Below are positions 27,191-36,151 of a DNA stretch of 64,000 nt, one piece after another; position 1 is the first letter of the stretch, and every line of letters begins with the position of its first letter. This DNA is from Methylibium petroleiphilum PM1. GTDB lineage: Bacteria > Pseudomonadota > Gammaproteobacteria > Burkholderiales > Burkholderiaceae_C. Both the position numbers and the translations under genes were made by a program. The notes under the pieces were generated by a model. That model saw only the letters and a program-made list of their open reading frames with translations, did not search any database and had not been told where the DNA came from. The stretch spans positions 2,666,001-2,730,000 of the forward strand of contig NC_008825.1 in the NCBI RefSeq assembly GCF_000015725.1. The letters are read 5' to 3'.

Positions 27191-28636
27191 ATGACCCCGG
27201 TGCGCGACGTCGACGTGGCCATTCTCGGCGCCGGCTCGGCCGGCCTGAGCGCCTACCGCGCGGCGCGCGAGCACACCGATCGCGTGCTGCTGATCGACCC
27301 CGGCCCGCTCGGCACCACCTGCGCCCGCGTCGGCTGCATGCCGAGCAAGCTGCTGATCGCCGCCGCCGAGGCCGCGCACGCCGTCGACGACGCGACGCGC
27401 TTCGGCATCGACGTGCAGGGCGTGCGCATCGACGGCGCGCGCGTGATGGCACGCGTGCGCGCCGAGCGCGACCGCTTCGTCGGCTTCGTGCTCGACGACA
27501 TCGAGCGCATCGCCCCCGACCACCGGCTGGACGGCGTGGCCCGCTTCCTCGACCCGCACCACTTGCAGGTGGACGGCCCCGGGGGCGCGCTCACCGTGCG
27601 CGCTGACCGCATGGTGATCGCCACCGGCTCGCGGCCTCGCCTGCCACCCGAGTGGCGCAGCGCGCTCGGCGATCGCCTGATCGTCAACGACGACGTGTTC
27701 GACTGGCAGGACCTGCCGCGTTCGGTGGCCGTGGTCGGCACCGGGGCGATCGGTCTCGAACTGGCGCAGGCGCTGCATCTGCTGGGCGTGCGCGTGCGTC
27801 TGCTGGGCCGCGGACCGACGGTCGGCCCGCTCAGCGATCCAGCGCTGGCCGCGCTGGCCGCCAGCCACTTCGATGCGACGCTGCCGCTGCAGCGCGACGC
27901 CACGGTGCAGCGCGTCGAGCGGCTCGGCGACGAGGTCGCCGTCCACTGGCGCAGCGCCTCCGGTACGCAGAGCGAACACTTCGACGTGCTGCTCGCCGCC
28001 ATCGGCCGGCGACCGAACACCGACGCGCTCGGGTTCGAGCACACCGGCCTCGATTGCGACGCCGACGGCGTGCCACTGCGCGACCCCACCACGATGCGCA
28101 TCGGCCACTCGCACATCTTCATCGCCGGCGATGCGGGCGACGATCGCCCGCTGCTGCACGAGGCGTCTGATGAAGGCCTGATCGCCGGCCACAACGCCGG
28201 GCGCTATCCCGACGTGCAGGCCGGGCGTCGCCGCACGCCGCTGGCGGTGGTGTTCTGCGAACCGCAGATCGCGATGGCCGGTCGCAGCCACCGCGAGCTG
28301 ACCGCGGCCGGCACGCGCTTCGCGACCGGTACCGTGAGCTTCGAGAACCAGGGCCGCAGCCGCGTGATCGGGCGCAACGTCGGCGCCCTGCACGTGTACG
28401 GTGAACGCGGCACGCGCCGCCTGCTCGGTGCCGAGATGCTGGGCCCTGCGGCCGAACACCTGGGCCACCTGCTGGCCTGGAGCATCGGCCGCGGGGAAAC
28501 AGTCGACGAGGCCCTGGCCCAGCCGTTCTATCACCCGGTGATCGAGGAAGGCGTGCGCACCGCGTTGCGGCAGTTGCGCCAGGCGCTCGACCGCCCCGAG
28601 CCGGCGCCGTGCGAGGGCTGTGCACCCGGCGACTGA
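27191..28636 (+). CDS. Dihydrolipoamide dehydrogenase-family flavoprotein
   Basis: A 481-aa pyridine nucleotide-disulfide oxidoreductase. FAD motif ILGAGSAGLSAYRA at the N-terminus, redox disulfide CARVGCMPSK (CxxxxC), NAD motif VVGTGAIGLELAQAL, second FAD motif IFIAGDAGDD, and the C-terminal YHPVIEEG giving the catalytic His-Glu pair. The start at 27191 is preferred over an ATG at 27167 because AAGGAG lies 5 nt before it. No 2-oxoacid dehydrogenase genes are nearby, so its partner is unknown; such solitary homologues are often called Lpd3 or mercuric-reductase-like. It ends with a Cys-rich tail (PAPCEGCAPGD). Confidence 0.85.
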   Translation: MTPVRDVDVAILGAGSAGLSAYRAAREHTDRVLLIDPGPLGTTCARVGCMPSKLLIAAAEAAHAVDDATRFGIDVQGVRIDGARVMARVRAERDRFVGFVLDDIERIAPDHRLDGVARFLDPHHLQVDGPGGALTVRADRMVIATGSRPRLPPEWRSALGDRLIVNDDVFDWQDLPRSVAVVGTGAIGLELAQALHLLGVRVRLLGRGPTVGPLSDPALAALAASHFDATLPLQRDATVQRVERLGDEVAVHWRSASGTQSEHFDVLLAAIGRRPNTDALGFEHTGLDCDADGVPLRDPTTMRIGHSHIFIAGDAGDDRPLLHEASDEGLIAGHNAGRYPDVQAGRRRTPLAVVFCEPQIAMAGRSHRELTAAGTRFATGTVSFENQGRSRVIGRNVGALHVYGERGTRRLLGAEMLGPAAEHLGHLLAWSIGRGETVDEALAQPFYHPVIEEGVRTALRQLRQALDRPEPAPCEGCAPGD

Positions 28637-28801
28637 TGCGCCGCGCCACCTGACAGCGCACCGTCACGGCGCTGTCGATTCGCCGTCGCGCCGCGCGCGA
28701 CGAGCTGACATCTGCCTGATGTGGGAAGCCGCCTACACATATCGGCGGCGCCCGCCGACTACGGTGCCTGCACGGACGCCCTACGGTGCGCTTGTCACCC
28801 T

Positions 28802-28820
28802 CGCATCGCGGTTCGATGCG
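28802..28820 (+). other. Hairpin in the leader of the cytochrome c gene
   Basis: CGCATCG-CGGTT-CGATGCG forms a perfect 7-bp stem with a 5-nt loop, 34 bp before the cytochrome c start. Another inverted repeat (GCCGCC...GGCGGC, 28728-28749) sits upstream in the same 217-bp gap. No U-tract follows, so these are not clear terminators; function unknown. Confidence 0.4.
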
Positions 28821-28853
28821 GGCGTCCGGCCGAACCCAACCAGGAGTCAATGA

Positions 28854-29453
28854 ATGCGCATCAGTGGAATGAAGCCCTCGTGGAAACAATGCATCGCCCC
28901 GCACGCGGCACTGGCGATGCTGCTCGTCACCGGCACGGCACGAGCCGACCTGGAAGCCGACCGCGCCTACTGCGAGTCGCTTCAAGGGGGCGCCCGCATC
29001 GTGTGCCTGCGCGACCTGAAGGCCACGCCCACGCCCGCCGCCAAGCCACCCGCGGCCACCGCTGAGACGCCGGCTGCTGCGCCGGCGGCCGACGCCAAGC
29101 CCGCCGCCGCAGCGGCCACGCCCTCCGGCGGCGCCGCACCGTACAAGGTGGTCGACGGCTACAAGGTCGATCCCGAAACGATGAAGGGCTTCCGCACCTG
29201 GCGCGCCGCGGCCTGCGACCGCTGTCATGGCGCCAACCAGGAAGGCATGGTGGGACCGTCGCTGATCAACAGCCTGAAGACGCTGAGCAAGGCCGAGTTC
29301 GTGACCACCGTGACCCAGGGCCGTCTCGAGAAGGGCATGCCGAGCTTCGGGCAGGCGCCCAACGTGGTCGGCAACATCGATCAGCTCTACGCCTACCTGA
29401 AGGGCCGCTCGGACGGCGCCATCACCAAGGCGCACGTCGAAGCGATGCCCTGA
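28854..29453 (+). CDS. Periplasmic monohaem cytochrome c
   Basis: A 199-aa secreted protein with a signal peptide (hydrophobic ALAMLLVTGTARA, cleavage near residue 31). A ~50-residue Ala/Pro/Lys-rich linker precedes a cytochrome c fold with one haem-binding motif Cys121-Asp-Arg-Cys-His125, and a likely axial Met in KGMPSF. It resembles the small c-type cytochromes that accept electrons from periplasmic dehydrogenases, but no dehydrogenase gene is adjacent, so its partner is unknown. An alternative start at 28869 (MKPSWK) would give a shorter signal sequence. Confidence 0.85.
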   Translation: MRISGMKPSWKQCIAPHAALAMLLVTGTARADLEADRAYCESLQGGARIVCLRDLKATPTPAAKPPAATAETPAAAPAADAKPAAAAATPSGGAAPYKVVDGYKVDPETMKGFRTWRAAACDRCHGANQEGMVGPSLINSLKTLSKAEFVTTVTQGRLEKGMPSFGQAPNVVGNIDQLYAYLKGRSDGAITKAHVEAMP

Positions 29454-29519
29454 ACCGACACGCGACGCTGAGATACTCGCCGGCGTGACGGCGCGATGCC
29501 GTGAGGATGCACGCCGCCG

Positions 29520-30857
29520 ATGAACCCCAGCGACACCGACCCGCCCGCCGAAGTCGGCCTCCGCGAGGCGTTCGGCTTCTGGCTCAAGCTCGGCTTCATC
29601 AGCTTCGGCGGTCCGGCCGGGCAGATTTCGATCATGCACCAGGAGCTGGTGGAGCGGCGCCGCTGGATCTCGGAGCAGCGCTTCCTCCATGCGCTGAACT
29701 ACTGCATGGTGCTGCCCGGTCCGGAAGCACAGCAGCTGGCCACCTACATCGGCTGGCTGATGCACCGCACCTGGGGCGGCCTGGTGGCCGGCGGGCTGTT
29801 CGTGCTGCCCTCGCTGTTCGTCCTGATCGCACTGTCGTGGGTCTATCTGGCCTACGGCGAACTGCCGGCGGTGGCGGGCCTGCTGTACGGCATCAAGCCG
29901 GCGGTCACCGCGATCGTGGTGTTCGCTGCCTGGCGCATCGGTTCCCGCGCACTGAAGAATGCCTGGCTGTGGGCCATTGCGGTCGCGGCCTTCGTGGCGA
30001 TCTTCGCGCTGCACGCGCCGTTCCCGCTGATCGTTCTGGCAGCCGGCCTGCTCGGCCACCTCGGGGGCCGCTACCTGCCCGAACGTTTCGCGATCGGCGG
30101 CGGCCATGGCCAGGGCGCAGCGCGCCCGGGGCCGGCGCTGATCGACGACGACACGCCGACGCCGGCCCACGCCCGCTTCTCCTGGCCGCATGCGACGCGC
30201 GTGCTGGTGGTCTTCGTGGCCTTGTGGGTCGTGGTCCTCGGCGCGCTGAGCCTGGCCTTCGGCTGGTCGGCGGTGCTGACGCAGATGGGCTGGTTCTTCA
30301 CCAAGGCCGCGCTGCTGACCTTCGGCGGCGCCTACGCGGTGCTGCCCTATGTCTACCAGGGCGCGGTCGAACACTACCAGTGGCTGACCGGGCCGCAGAT
30401 GATCGACGGCCTGGCACTCGGCGAGACCACGCCCGGCCCGCTGATCATGGTGGTGGCCTTCGTCGGTTTCGTCGGCGCCTGGACCCATGCGGTGTTCGGG
30501 CCCGACGCGCTGTTCGCGGCCGGCGCCGCCGCCGCCGTGATCGTCACCTACTTCACCTTCCTGCCGTCCTTCCTGTTCATCCTGCTGGGCGGGCCCTTCA
30601 TCGAGACCACGCACGGCAAGCTGCAGTTCACCGCGCCGCTGACCGGCATCACCGCCGCAGTGGTCGGCGTGATCGTCAACCTGGCGGTGTTCTTCGCCTA
30701 CCACGTGCTGTGGCCGGCCGGGCTGGAGGGGCGCTTCGAGTGGCCCGCGGCACTGATCGGCGCGGCGGCGGCCGTCGCGCTGTTCGGCTTGCGGATCGGC
30801 GTGATCCCGGTCGTGCTGGCCGCCGGGCTGCTGGGTCTCGTCTGGCAGTTGCTCTGA
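29520..30857 (+). CDS. chrA: ChrA-family chromate efflux transporter
   Basis: A 445-aa long-chain CHR protein with two homologous halves. The first half has the signature LKLGFISFGGPAGQI (near 23), and PGPEAQQLATYIGW (near 66). The second half repeats with KAALLTFGGAYAVLPY and GETTPGPLIMVVAFVGF. About ten to twelve transmembrane helices are predicted by hydrophobicity. CHR proteins export chromate, though many homologues have other anions as likely substrates. It has no neighbouring chrB regulator here. Confidence 0.9.
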   Translation: MNPSDTDPPAEVGLREAFGFWLKLGFISFGGPAGQISIMHQELVERRRWISEQRFLHALNYCMVLPGPEAQQLATYIGWLMHRTWGGLVAGGLFVLPSLFVLIALSWVYLAYGELPAVAGLLYGIKPAVTAIVVFAAWRIGSRALKNAWLWAIAVAAFVAIFALHAPFPLIVLAAGLLGHLGGRYLPERFAIGGGHGQGAARPGPALIDDDTPTPAHARFSWPHATRVLVVFVALWVVVLGALSLAFGWSAVLTQMGWFFTKAALLTFGGAYAVLPYVYQGAVEHYQWLTGPQMIDGLALGETTPGPLIMVVAFVGFVGAWTHAVFGPDALFAAGAAAAVIVTYFTFLPSFLFILLGGPFIETTHGKLQFTAPLTGITAAVVGVIVNLAVFFAYHVLWPAGLEGRFEWPAALIGAAAAVALFGLRIGVIPVVLAAGLLGLVWQLL

Positions 30858-30878
30858 GCGGGGACGCAGCGACCGGAC

Positions 30879-31331
30879 TCAGTCGGCGCTGCCGGATTTC
30901 AGCGCCAGCGCCTTGTTCGCGAGCGCATCGGCGCGCTCGTTGAGCGGGTCGCCGTTGTGTCCGCGCACCCAGCGCGTCGACACCTTGCGCGCATCGGCCA
31001 GCGCGAACAACTGCTTCCACAGGCCCAGGTTGGCGACCGGCTCACCCTTGGAGTTGCGGTAGCCCTTGCGCTCCCAGCCGGCGCGCCACTCGCTCAGGCC
31101 CTTGAGCACGTACTGGCTGTCCGACACCAGTTCCACCAGCGCGCCGGCCGGCACGCGCGTCAGGCCTTCGATCGCCGCAGTCAGTTCGGCGATCTGGTTG
31201 GTGCCGTGGCCGATGAAGCCGAAATGATCGGTCTCGGTGCGGCCGTCCGGCGCGATGAGCACGGCGCCCCAGGCCGCCGGCCCGGGATTCGACGGCGCAC
31301 AGGCGCCATCGGTGTAGGCGATCCACTTCAT
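30879..31331 (-). CDS. rnhA: Ribonuclease HI
   Basis: A 150-aa RNase H with the catalytic acidic residues visible in YTDGACAPSNPGPAAWG (Asp8 or so), ELTAAIEGL (Glu), VSDSQYVLKG (Asp) and the C-terminal GHNGDPLNERADALA (His and Asp). It degrades RNA in RNA-DNA hybrids. The ATG at 31331 overlaps the methyltransferase stop (ATGA). Confidence 0.96.
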   Translation of the reverse strand: MKWIAYTDGACAPSNPGPAAWGAVLIAPDGRTETDHFGFIGHGTNQIAELTAAIEGLTRVPAGALVELVSDSQYVLKGLSEWRAGWERKGYRNSKGEPVANLGLWKQLFALADARKVSTRWVRGHNGDPLNERADALANKALALKSGSAD

Positions 31332-32176
31332 GTCTCGAATCTCTTCTCTCTGTCGTCGGGCGACGATCCTGCCCGGTGGTGCTTGTGGCTGACGACGGCC
31401 GGCGCGGCGCGCGGCTTCGGCGTCTTCTTCCAGGCCGGGCCGATGAGGCGCATGCCGCGCACGCGCTTCACGGCCTTGAGCAGGTAGACCGCGCCGAACA
31501 CCGGCCACCAGCGTTCGCCCGCGCGCTCCATCCACGCATAGCGGTCCAGCCAGGCCTGCGAGCGCAAGGCCGGCCGGTAGCAGCCGAAGCCGCCGCTCTC
31601 GACCTCGAAGCTGAGCAGGCGCAGCCAGTCGCGCAGGCGCCGGTAGGCGATGAAGTCGCCGGCGCGCGGCAGGAACAGGCGCTCGTCGTCGCTGCGGCGA
31701 CCGAGGCGCTGCGCAGCACGTCCGCCCGCCTGGCGCAAACCCCACAGGCTGGTCGGGTTCAGCCCGGTGATCACGACCTGGCCTTCGGGCACGAGCACGC
31801 GCTCGACCTCGCGCAGGGTGTGGTGGGGGTCGCGCGCCAGTTCCAGCGTGTGCGGCAGCACCACGAGGTCGAGGCTCTGGCTCGCGAACGGCAAGGCATC
31901 GAAATCGCACGACAGCGCCACGGTGCGCGGCGCGGCGCCGCCGTCTTCCGGAACGGTCGCCGCGGCGCCCTCGCGGGCCGACAATGCAAGCCAACGGTGC
32001 GGCATGCGGTTGGCCTGCAGCGCATCGATCTCCGGCAGGCCGAGCTGCAATGCGTGAAATCCGAACACATCGGCCACATGCGTTTCGATGCGCGCCTGTT
32101 CCCACGCCAACACGTACCGGCCGGGCGGGGTCTGCAGCCACAAGGGCAAATCTATACTCGACGCTTCCTGCACCAT
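31328..32176 (-). CDS. SAM-dependent methyltransferase of the rnhA-gloB neighbourhood
   Basis: A ~282-aa class I methyltransferase-like protein. The core (about residues 85-150) has a Type-11 methyltransferase pattern: LSCDFDALPFASQSLDLVVL, then LPHTLELARDPHHTLREVERVL and GQVVITGLNPTSLWGLRQ. The usual N-terminal Gly-rich SAM loop is weak. This family sits between rnhA and gloB in many Betaproteobacteria; the substrate is unknown. The ATG at 32176 is the first that covers the conserved LPLWLQTPPGRYVLAWEQA block. It overlaps the divergent gloB ATG by two bases (CATG). Confidence 0.8.
   Translation of the reverse strand: MVQEASSIDLPLWLQTPPGRYVLAWEQARIETHVADVFGFHALQLGLPEIDALQANRMPHRWLALSAREGAAATVPEDGGAAPRTVALSCDFDALPFASQSLDLVVLPHTLELARDPHHTLREVERVLVPEGQVVITGLNPTSLWGLRQAGGRAAQRLGRRSDDERLFLPRAGDFIAYRRLRDWLRLLSFEVESGGFGCYRPALRSQAWLDRYAWMERAGERWWPVFGAVYLLKAVKRVRGMRLIGPAWKKTPKPRAAPAVVSHKHHRAGSSPDDREKRFET
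32153..32158 (+). promoter_or_regulatory. Candidate -10 element for gloB
   Basis: TATACT, an almost perfect -10 hexamer, ends 16 bp before the gloB ATG. It lies inside the first codons of the divergent methyltransferase gene. No good -35 is visible, so confidence is limited. Confidence 0.4.
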
Positions 32177-32954
32177 GAACCTGATCGCTGTTCCCGCCTT
32201 CACGGACAACTACATCTGGATGCTCCACGATGGCGTGTCGGCCATCGTCGTCGATCCGGGGGAAGCCGCGCCGGTGACTCGCGCGCTCGACGAGCGGTCA
32301 CTGAAGCTCGCGGCGATTGTAGTGACCCACCATCACGGCGACCACGTCGGCGGTGTCGACGCGCTGCGTGCACGCTTGCCCGACGGCCGCGGACCGGTCT
32401 ACGGTCCGGCGCGCGAGGACATCCCGCAGCCCTTCCTGCCGCTGCGCGACGGCGATGCGATCGAGCTGTTCGGCACGCGCTTCGAGGTGATCGACGTGCC
32501 CGGCCACACGGCTGGCCACATCGCCTACTTCGGCCAGCCGGCCGGCGAGGCGCCCATCCTGTTCTGCGGCGACACGCTGTTCAGCGGTGGCTGCGGCCGG
32601 TTGTTCGAAGGCACGCCGGCGCAGATGCACGCGTCGCTGTCGCGACTGGCCGCGCTGCCCGGCGACACGCGGGTGTGCTGCGCCCACGAGTACACACTCG
32701 GCAACCTGAAATTCGCGTGCGCCGTGGAACCCGGCAACGCCGATCTGATCGACTACGTTGCGCAGTGCGAGTCGCTGCGACAACGCGACCTGCCCACGCT
32801 GCCCAGCACGGTGGCGCGTGAACGACAGGTCAACCCCTTTCTGCGCGTCACGAGCACGCAGGTCCGAACCAGTGCCCGCGCGCATGGCGCCGCCGGCGAC
32901 GATGCGGTGAGCGTGCTCGCGGCATTGCGACAGTGGAAGAACGAATTCCGATGA
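32175..32954 (+). CDS. gloB: GloB, hydroxyacylglutathione hydrolase (glyoxalase II)
   Basis: A 259-aa metallo-beta-lactamase-fold enzyme. The metal motif is Thr51-His-His-His-Gly-Asp-His57 (THHHGDH), with further ligands in PGHTAGHIAY and CGDTLFSGGCGR, and a C-terminal ARERQVNPFLR block binding glutathione. It hydrolyses S-lactoylglutathione in methylglyoxal detoxification. Its stop overlaps the start of mltD (ATGA, 32951-32954). Confidence 0.95.
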   Translation: MNLIAVPAFTDNYIWMLHDGVSAIVVDPGEAAPVTRALDERSLKLAAIVVTHHHGDHVGGVDALRARLPDGRGPVYGPAREDIPQPFLPLRDGDAIELFGTRFEVIDVPGHTAGHIAYFGQPAGEAPILFCGDTLFSGGCGRLFEGTPAQMHASLSRLAALPGDTRVCCAHEYTLGNLKFACAVEPGNADLIDYVAQCESLRQRDLPTLPSTVARERQVNPFLRVTSTQVRTSARAHGAAGDDAVSVLAALRQWKNEFR

Positions 32955-34594
32955 CCGCCCTGCTGCTCACGCCGAAGCGTCGCGCCACGCTGTCCGTGCT
33001 GGCCCTGACGCTCGTGCTGGCAGCCTGCGCCACCGCTCCGTCGCCCGAACCGGTCACGGCTCCCGTCGTCAACGCCGGCGCCGCCGCGCCCGGCGCCACG
33101 CCGCCCCCCGAGGCCGCAGCGCCCGGCGTGGCCGCCGCCAGCGCCGCCGCGCCGAACGATGCCGCCGTCGCGGCCGGCCCACCGACCGATCCCGTGCGCC
33201 CGGAAGAACCGGTCGACCTCGACGCCATCGCGGCGCAACGCGATCTGTGGATACGCGTGCGGCGCGGCTTCGCGATGCCCGACCTCGACACGCCGCTGGT
33301 CCGCGACCGCGAGCAGTGGTACGCCACGCGGCCCGATTACGTGCAGCGCATGACCGAGCGGTCGAGTCGCTACCTGTTCCATGTGGTCGAGGAGATCGAA
33401 CGGCGCGGCATGCCCACCGAACTGGCCCTGCTGCCGTTCATCGAGAGTGCCTTCAACCCGCAGGCCATGTCGACCGCCAAGGCCTCGGGCATGTGGCAGT
33501 TCATCCCGTCGACCGGCAAGCACTTCGATCTGGCGCAGAACGCCTTCCGCGACGACCGGCGCGACGTGCTGGCCTCCACGCGCGCCGCGCTCGACTACCT
33601 GCAGAAGCTGCACGGCATGTTCGGCGACTGGCATCTCGCGCTGGCCGCCTACAACTGGGGCGAAGGCAGCGTGGGCCGCGCGATCGCCCGCAACCAGAAA
33701 CTCGGCCTGCCGACCGACTACCTCAGCCTGAAGATGCCGGACGAGACGCGCTACTACGTGCCCAAGCTGCAGGCCGTGAAGAACCTCATCGCGCGGCCAG
33801 AGGCCTTCGGATTGACGCTGCCCGCGATCGAGAACCACCCCTACTTCCTGAGCGTGCCGATCCAGCGCGACATCGACGCAGCCCTGGTGGCCCGTCTGGC
33901 CGGCCTGCCGCTCGACGAATTCCACGCGCTGAACCCCTCGCTCAACAAGCCGGTGATCCTGGCCGCCGGCACGCCGCAGGTGCTGCTGCCCTACGACAAC
34001 GCCAACGAGTTCGTGCGCGCGCTGCCCGGTTACCAGGGCCCGCTGGCCAGCTGGACCGCCTGGGTCGTGCCGACGACGATGAAGCCGGCCGATGCCGCCA
34101 AGCGGGTCGGCATGAGCGAAGCCGAACTGCGCGAGGCCAATCGCATCCCGCCGCGCATGCTGGTGCGCGCCGGCTCGACGCTGATGGTGCCCCGGCACCC
34201 GCACCGGCACCTCGACGACGTGTCCGAGCGCGTGGCCGACAACGCGACGATGCTGCTCGCCCCTGACGCCCCGGCGCTGCGCCGCACCACCGTGAAGGCG
34301 CGCAAGAATGACAGCGTGGCCTCGATCGCCGCACGCTACCGGCTCAGCGCCGCCAGCGTGGCCGACTGGAACAAGGTGGCGGCCGGCGCCCACTTCAAGA
34401 CCGGCCAGGCGGTGGTGCTCTACCTGCCGGGCAGGGCCGCGACCGCCCGCAAGAGCAGCCCCAGCACGACGGCCAAGGCCCGCGGCAACCGCGCCACCAC
34501 GTCAGCCACGGCCCAGCGCAAGTCGGCCGGCAAGTCGGTGGCCGCGCGCCCGACCGCGCAGGGCAAGAGCCGCGTGGCCGCCAACAGCCGCTGA
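32951..34594 (+). CDS. mltD: MltD-like membrane-bound lytic murein transglycosylase with LysM
   Basis: A 547-aa lipoprotein. The signal sequence ends in a lipobox LAAC (Cys near residue 22), followed by a 60-residue Ala/Pro-rich linker. An SLT domain (about residues 150-260) has the catalytic Glu165 in FIESAFNPQA and downstream ASGMWQFIPSTGKHF and AAYNWGEGSVGRAIARN. LysM-like segments occur around 370-420 and 450-500, and the C-terminus is a basic Ala/Lys-rich tail of ~55 residues. It cleaves glycan strands to 1,6-anhydromuropeptides. Coupled to gloB by ATGA overlap. Confidence 0.9.
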   Translation: MTALLLTPKRRATLSVLALTLVLAACATAPSPEPVTAPVVNAGAAAPGATPPPEAAAPGVAAASAAAPNDAAVAAGPPTDPVRPEEPVDLDAIAAQRDLWIRVRRGFAMPDLDTPLVRDREQWYATRPDYVQRMTERSSRYLFHVVEEIERRGMPTELALLPFIESAFNPQAMSTAKASGMWQFIPSTGKHFDLAQNAFRDDRRDVLASTRAALDYLQKLHGMFGDWHLALAAYNWGEGSVGRAIARNQKLGLPTDYLSLKMPDETRYYVPKLQAVKNLIARPEAFGLTLPAIENHPYFLSVPIQRDIDAALVARLAGLPLDEFHALNPSLNKPVILAAGTPQVLLPYDNANEFVRALPGYQGPLASWTAWVVPTTMKPADAAKRVGMSEAELREANRIPPRMLVRAGSTLMVPRHPHRHLDDVSERVADNATMLLAPDAPALRRTTVKARKNDSVASIAARYRLSAASVADWNKVAAGAHFKTGQAVVLYLPGRAATARKSSPSTTAKARGNRATTSATAQRKSAGKSVAARPTAQGKSRVAANSR

Positions 34595-34620
34595 GGCCAG
34601 GCCGGGCCCGCGGGCCTCAG
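34591..34620. terminator. Symmetric hairpin between convergent mltD and MAPEG genes
   Basis: CTGAGGCC (34591-34598) and GGCCTCAG (34613-34620) form a perfect 8-bp stem around a GC-rich loop. The stem contains the stop codons of both convergent genes. There is no U-tract on either side, so this is terminator-like rather than a classical intrinsic terminator. Confidence 0.45.
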
Positions 34621-35018
34621 TTGCGCGGCGTGAACAGGATCGCGATGTTGACCACGAGCGCCAGCGTCCAGACCGCCGAACGCAGCATCGCGCGGTCCGC
34701 CAGGTAGCACGCCACGAAGGCGGCGCGCAGCCCCACCCACAACAGTGCCAGCATGCCGATGCGGTCGGCCGGCGCCCCGAGCGTCAGCGCGATCGCCACC
34801 GCGCCCACGAAGAACGGCAGGGCCTCGAAGCAGTTGGCCTGCGCCGCGTTCGCGCGCGCCCGGTAGCCGCTCTGCCGCGCCAGCCACTCGCGCGGCGCAT
34901 GGTTGTCGAAACCGCCTTCGCCGCGCGGCGTGCCGAGGCGCCCTCCCTTGGCGATGCCGGCGCAGACGATGGGCATCAGCGCAGCGGCGAGCACGCTCAG
35001 GAGCAGGATCGTCGTCAT
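34617..35018 (-). CDS. MAPEG-family membrane protein
   Basis: A 133-aa protein with about four transmembrane helices and the MAPEG-like pattern of Arg/Asn/Glu in RARANAAQANCFEALPFF (near residue 60). The superfamily covers glutathione-dependent membrane enzymes; bacterial members are mostly uncharacterised. The ATG at 35018 lies 39 bp after recR and in the same direction, so it probably ends the dnaX-ybaB-recR transcript. Confidence 0.82.
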   Translation of the reverse strand: MTTILLLSVLAAALMPIVCAGIAKGGRLGTPRGEGGFDNHAPREWLARQSGYRARANAAQANCFEALPFFVGAVAIALTLGAPADRIGMLALLWVGLRAAFVACYLADRAMLRSAVWTLALVVNIAILFTPRN

Positions 35019-35056
35019 CGCATCGTCTCCGGTTCGGGTCGACGCCGGCACTGGCC

Positions 35057-35647
35057 CTAGCGTCGATCGCTCAATGCATGGGCGATGGTGCCCAGGTCCA
35101 CGTACTCGAGTTCGCTGCCGACCGGCACGCCGCGCGCCAGCCGCGTGACGCTCGGGCCTCGGCCCTTCAGGGCCTGGGCGATCACGTGCGCGGTGGCCTC
35201 GCCTTCGGCGGTGAAGTTGGTGGCGACGATCAGTTCCTGCACCTCGCCATCGGTGGCACGCGCCAGCAGTTTCTCCAGCCCGATGTCGTGCACCCCGATG
35301 CCATCGAGCGGGCTCAGCCGCCCCATCAACACGAAGTACAGCCCGTGGTAGCTGCCGCTGCGCTCGACCGCTGCCTGATCGGCCGGCGTCTCGACCACGC
35401 ACAACTGCCGGCGTTCACGCGCCGGATCGAGGCAGGTGCTGCACACCGGGGCCTCGGTGAAGGTGTTGCAGCGCTCGCAGTGCCTCACCGTCGCCACGGC
35501 CTGCTCCAGCGCACGCGCGAGCCGCAGCGCGCCCTCGCGATCGTGCTGCAGCAGGTGGTAGGCCATGCGCTGCGCCGACTTCACGCCCACACCCGGCAAG
35601 CGGCGCAAGGCCTCGGTCAGCGACTCAAGCGTGGACGACGCAGCCAT
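35057..35647 (-). CDS. recR: RecR, recombination mediator protein
   Basis: A 196-aa protein. The N-terminal helix-hairpin-helix holds [17 protein letters not shown] (residues about 18-34), followed by a four-cysteine zinc finger ([16 protein letters not shown]) and a Toprim domain with [12 protein letters not shown] and the terminal [12 protein letters not shown]. RecR acts with RecO (and RecF) to load RecA onto SSB-coated gaps. Third gene of the dnaX-ybaB-recR set. Confidence 0.96.
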   Translation of the reverse strand: MAASSTLESLTEALRRLPGVGVKSAQRMAYHLLQHDREGALRLARALEQAVATVRHCERCNTFTEAPVCSTCLDPARERRQLCVVETPADQAAVERSGSYHGLYFVLMGRLSPLDGIGVHDIGLEKLLARATDGEVQELIVATNFTAEGEATAHVIAQALKGRGPSVTRLARGVPVGSELEYVDLGTIAHALSDRR

Positions 35648-35715
35648 GCCTCAGCGACTCGATCATCAGGAACAGTCCGCGGCAAAGGAATGGCAGCACG
35701 CCACCGTCCCACCGA

Positions 35716-35792
35716 GCGGACGCCGCGGGTCCGGCTCTGCCGGCCCGCCAGCGTCGCCCCCTCGAGGGGGAGCGGCGCAGCCGCAACGGGGG
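35716..35792. repeat. 77-bp dispersed structured repeat, copy B
   Basis: This copy matches 4469-4545 at 71 of 77 positions without gaps. It holds the perfect palindrome CCCCCTCGAGGGGG and the GCGGC-GCA-GCCGC hairpin. It lies between ybaB and recR and starts 7 bp beyond the ybaB stop (read leftward), the same orientation and placement as copy A after corA. Confidence 0.8.
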
Positions 35793-35799
35793 GGAGCCA

Positions 35800-36126
35800 T
35801 CAAAACGGCAACTTCATGCCCGGCGGCAGCGGCATTCCTGCCGTCAGCTTGCCCATCTTTTCCTCGCTGGTCGCCGCCGCGCGGCGCACCGCGTCGTTGA
35901 AGGCCGCTGCCACCAGGTCCTCGAGCATGTCCTTGTCGTCGGCCAGCAGGCTGGGGTCGATGGTGATGCGCTTGACGTCGTGCTTGCAGGTCATCAGCAC
36001 CTTCACGAGCCCGGCACCCGACTGGCCCTCGACCTCGATCAGCGCCAGTTCGTCCTGTGCCTTCTTCAGGTTGTCCTGCATGGCCTGCGCCTGCTTCATC
36101 AGGCCGGCCAGTTGTCCTTTGAGCAT
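35800..36126 (-). CDS. ybaB: YbaB/EbfC-family nucleoid-associated protein
   Basis: A 108-aa protein with the family's N-terminal helix ([20 protein letters not shown]), central [20 protein letters not shown] and C-terminal [12 protein letters not shown]. EbfC/YbaB dimers bind DNA non-specifically and affect expression and nucleoid organisation. Between dnaX (25 bp upstream) and recR. Confidence 0.95.
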   Translation of the reverse strand: MLKGQLAGLMKQAQAMQDNLKKAQDELALIEVEGQSGAGLVKVLMTCKHDVKRITIDPSLLADDKDMLEDLVAAAFNDAVRRAAATSEEKMGKLTAGMPLPPGMKLPF

Positions 36127-36151
36127 GTCGTTCTCCGGTGGTTCGAATGGG

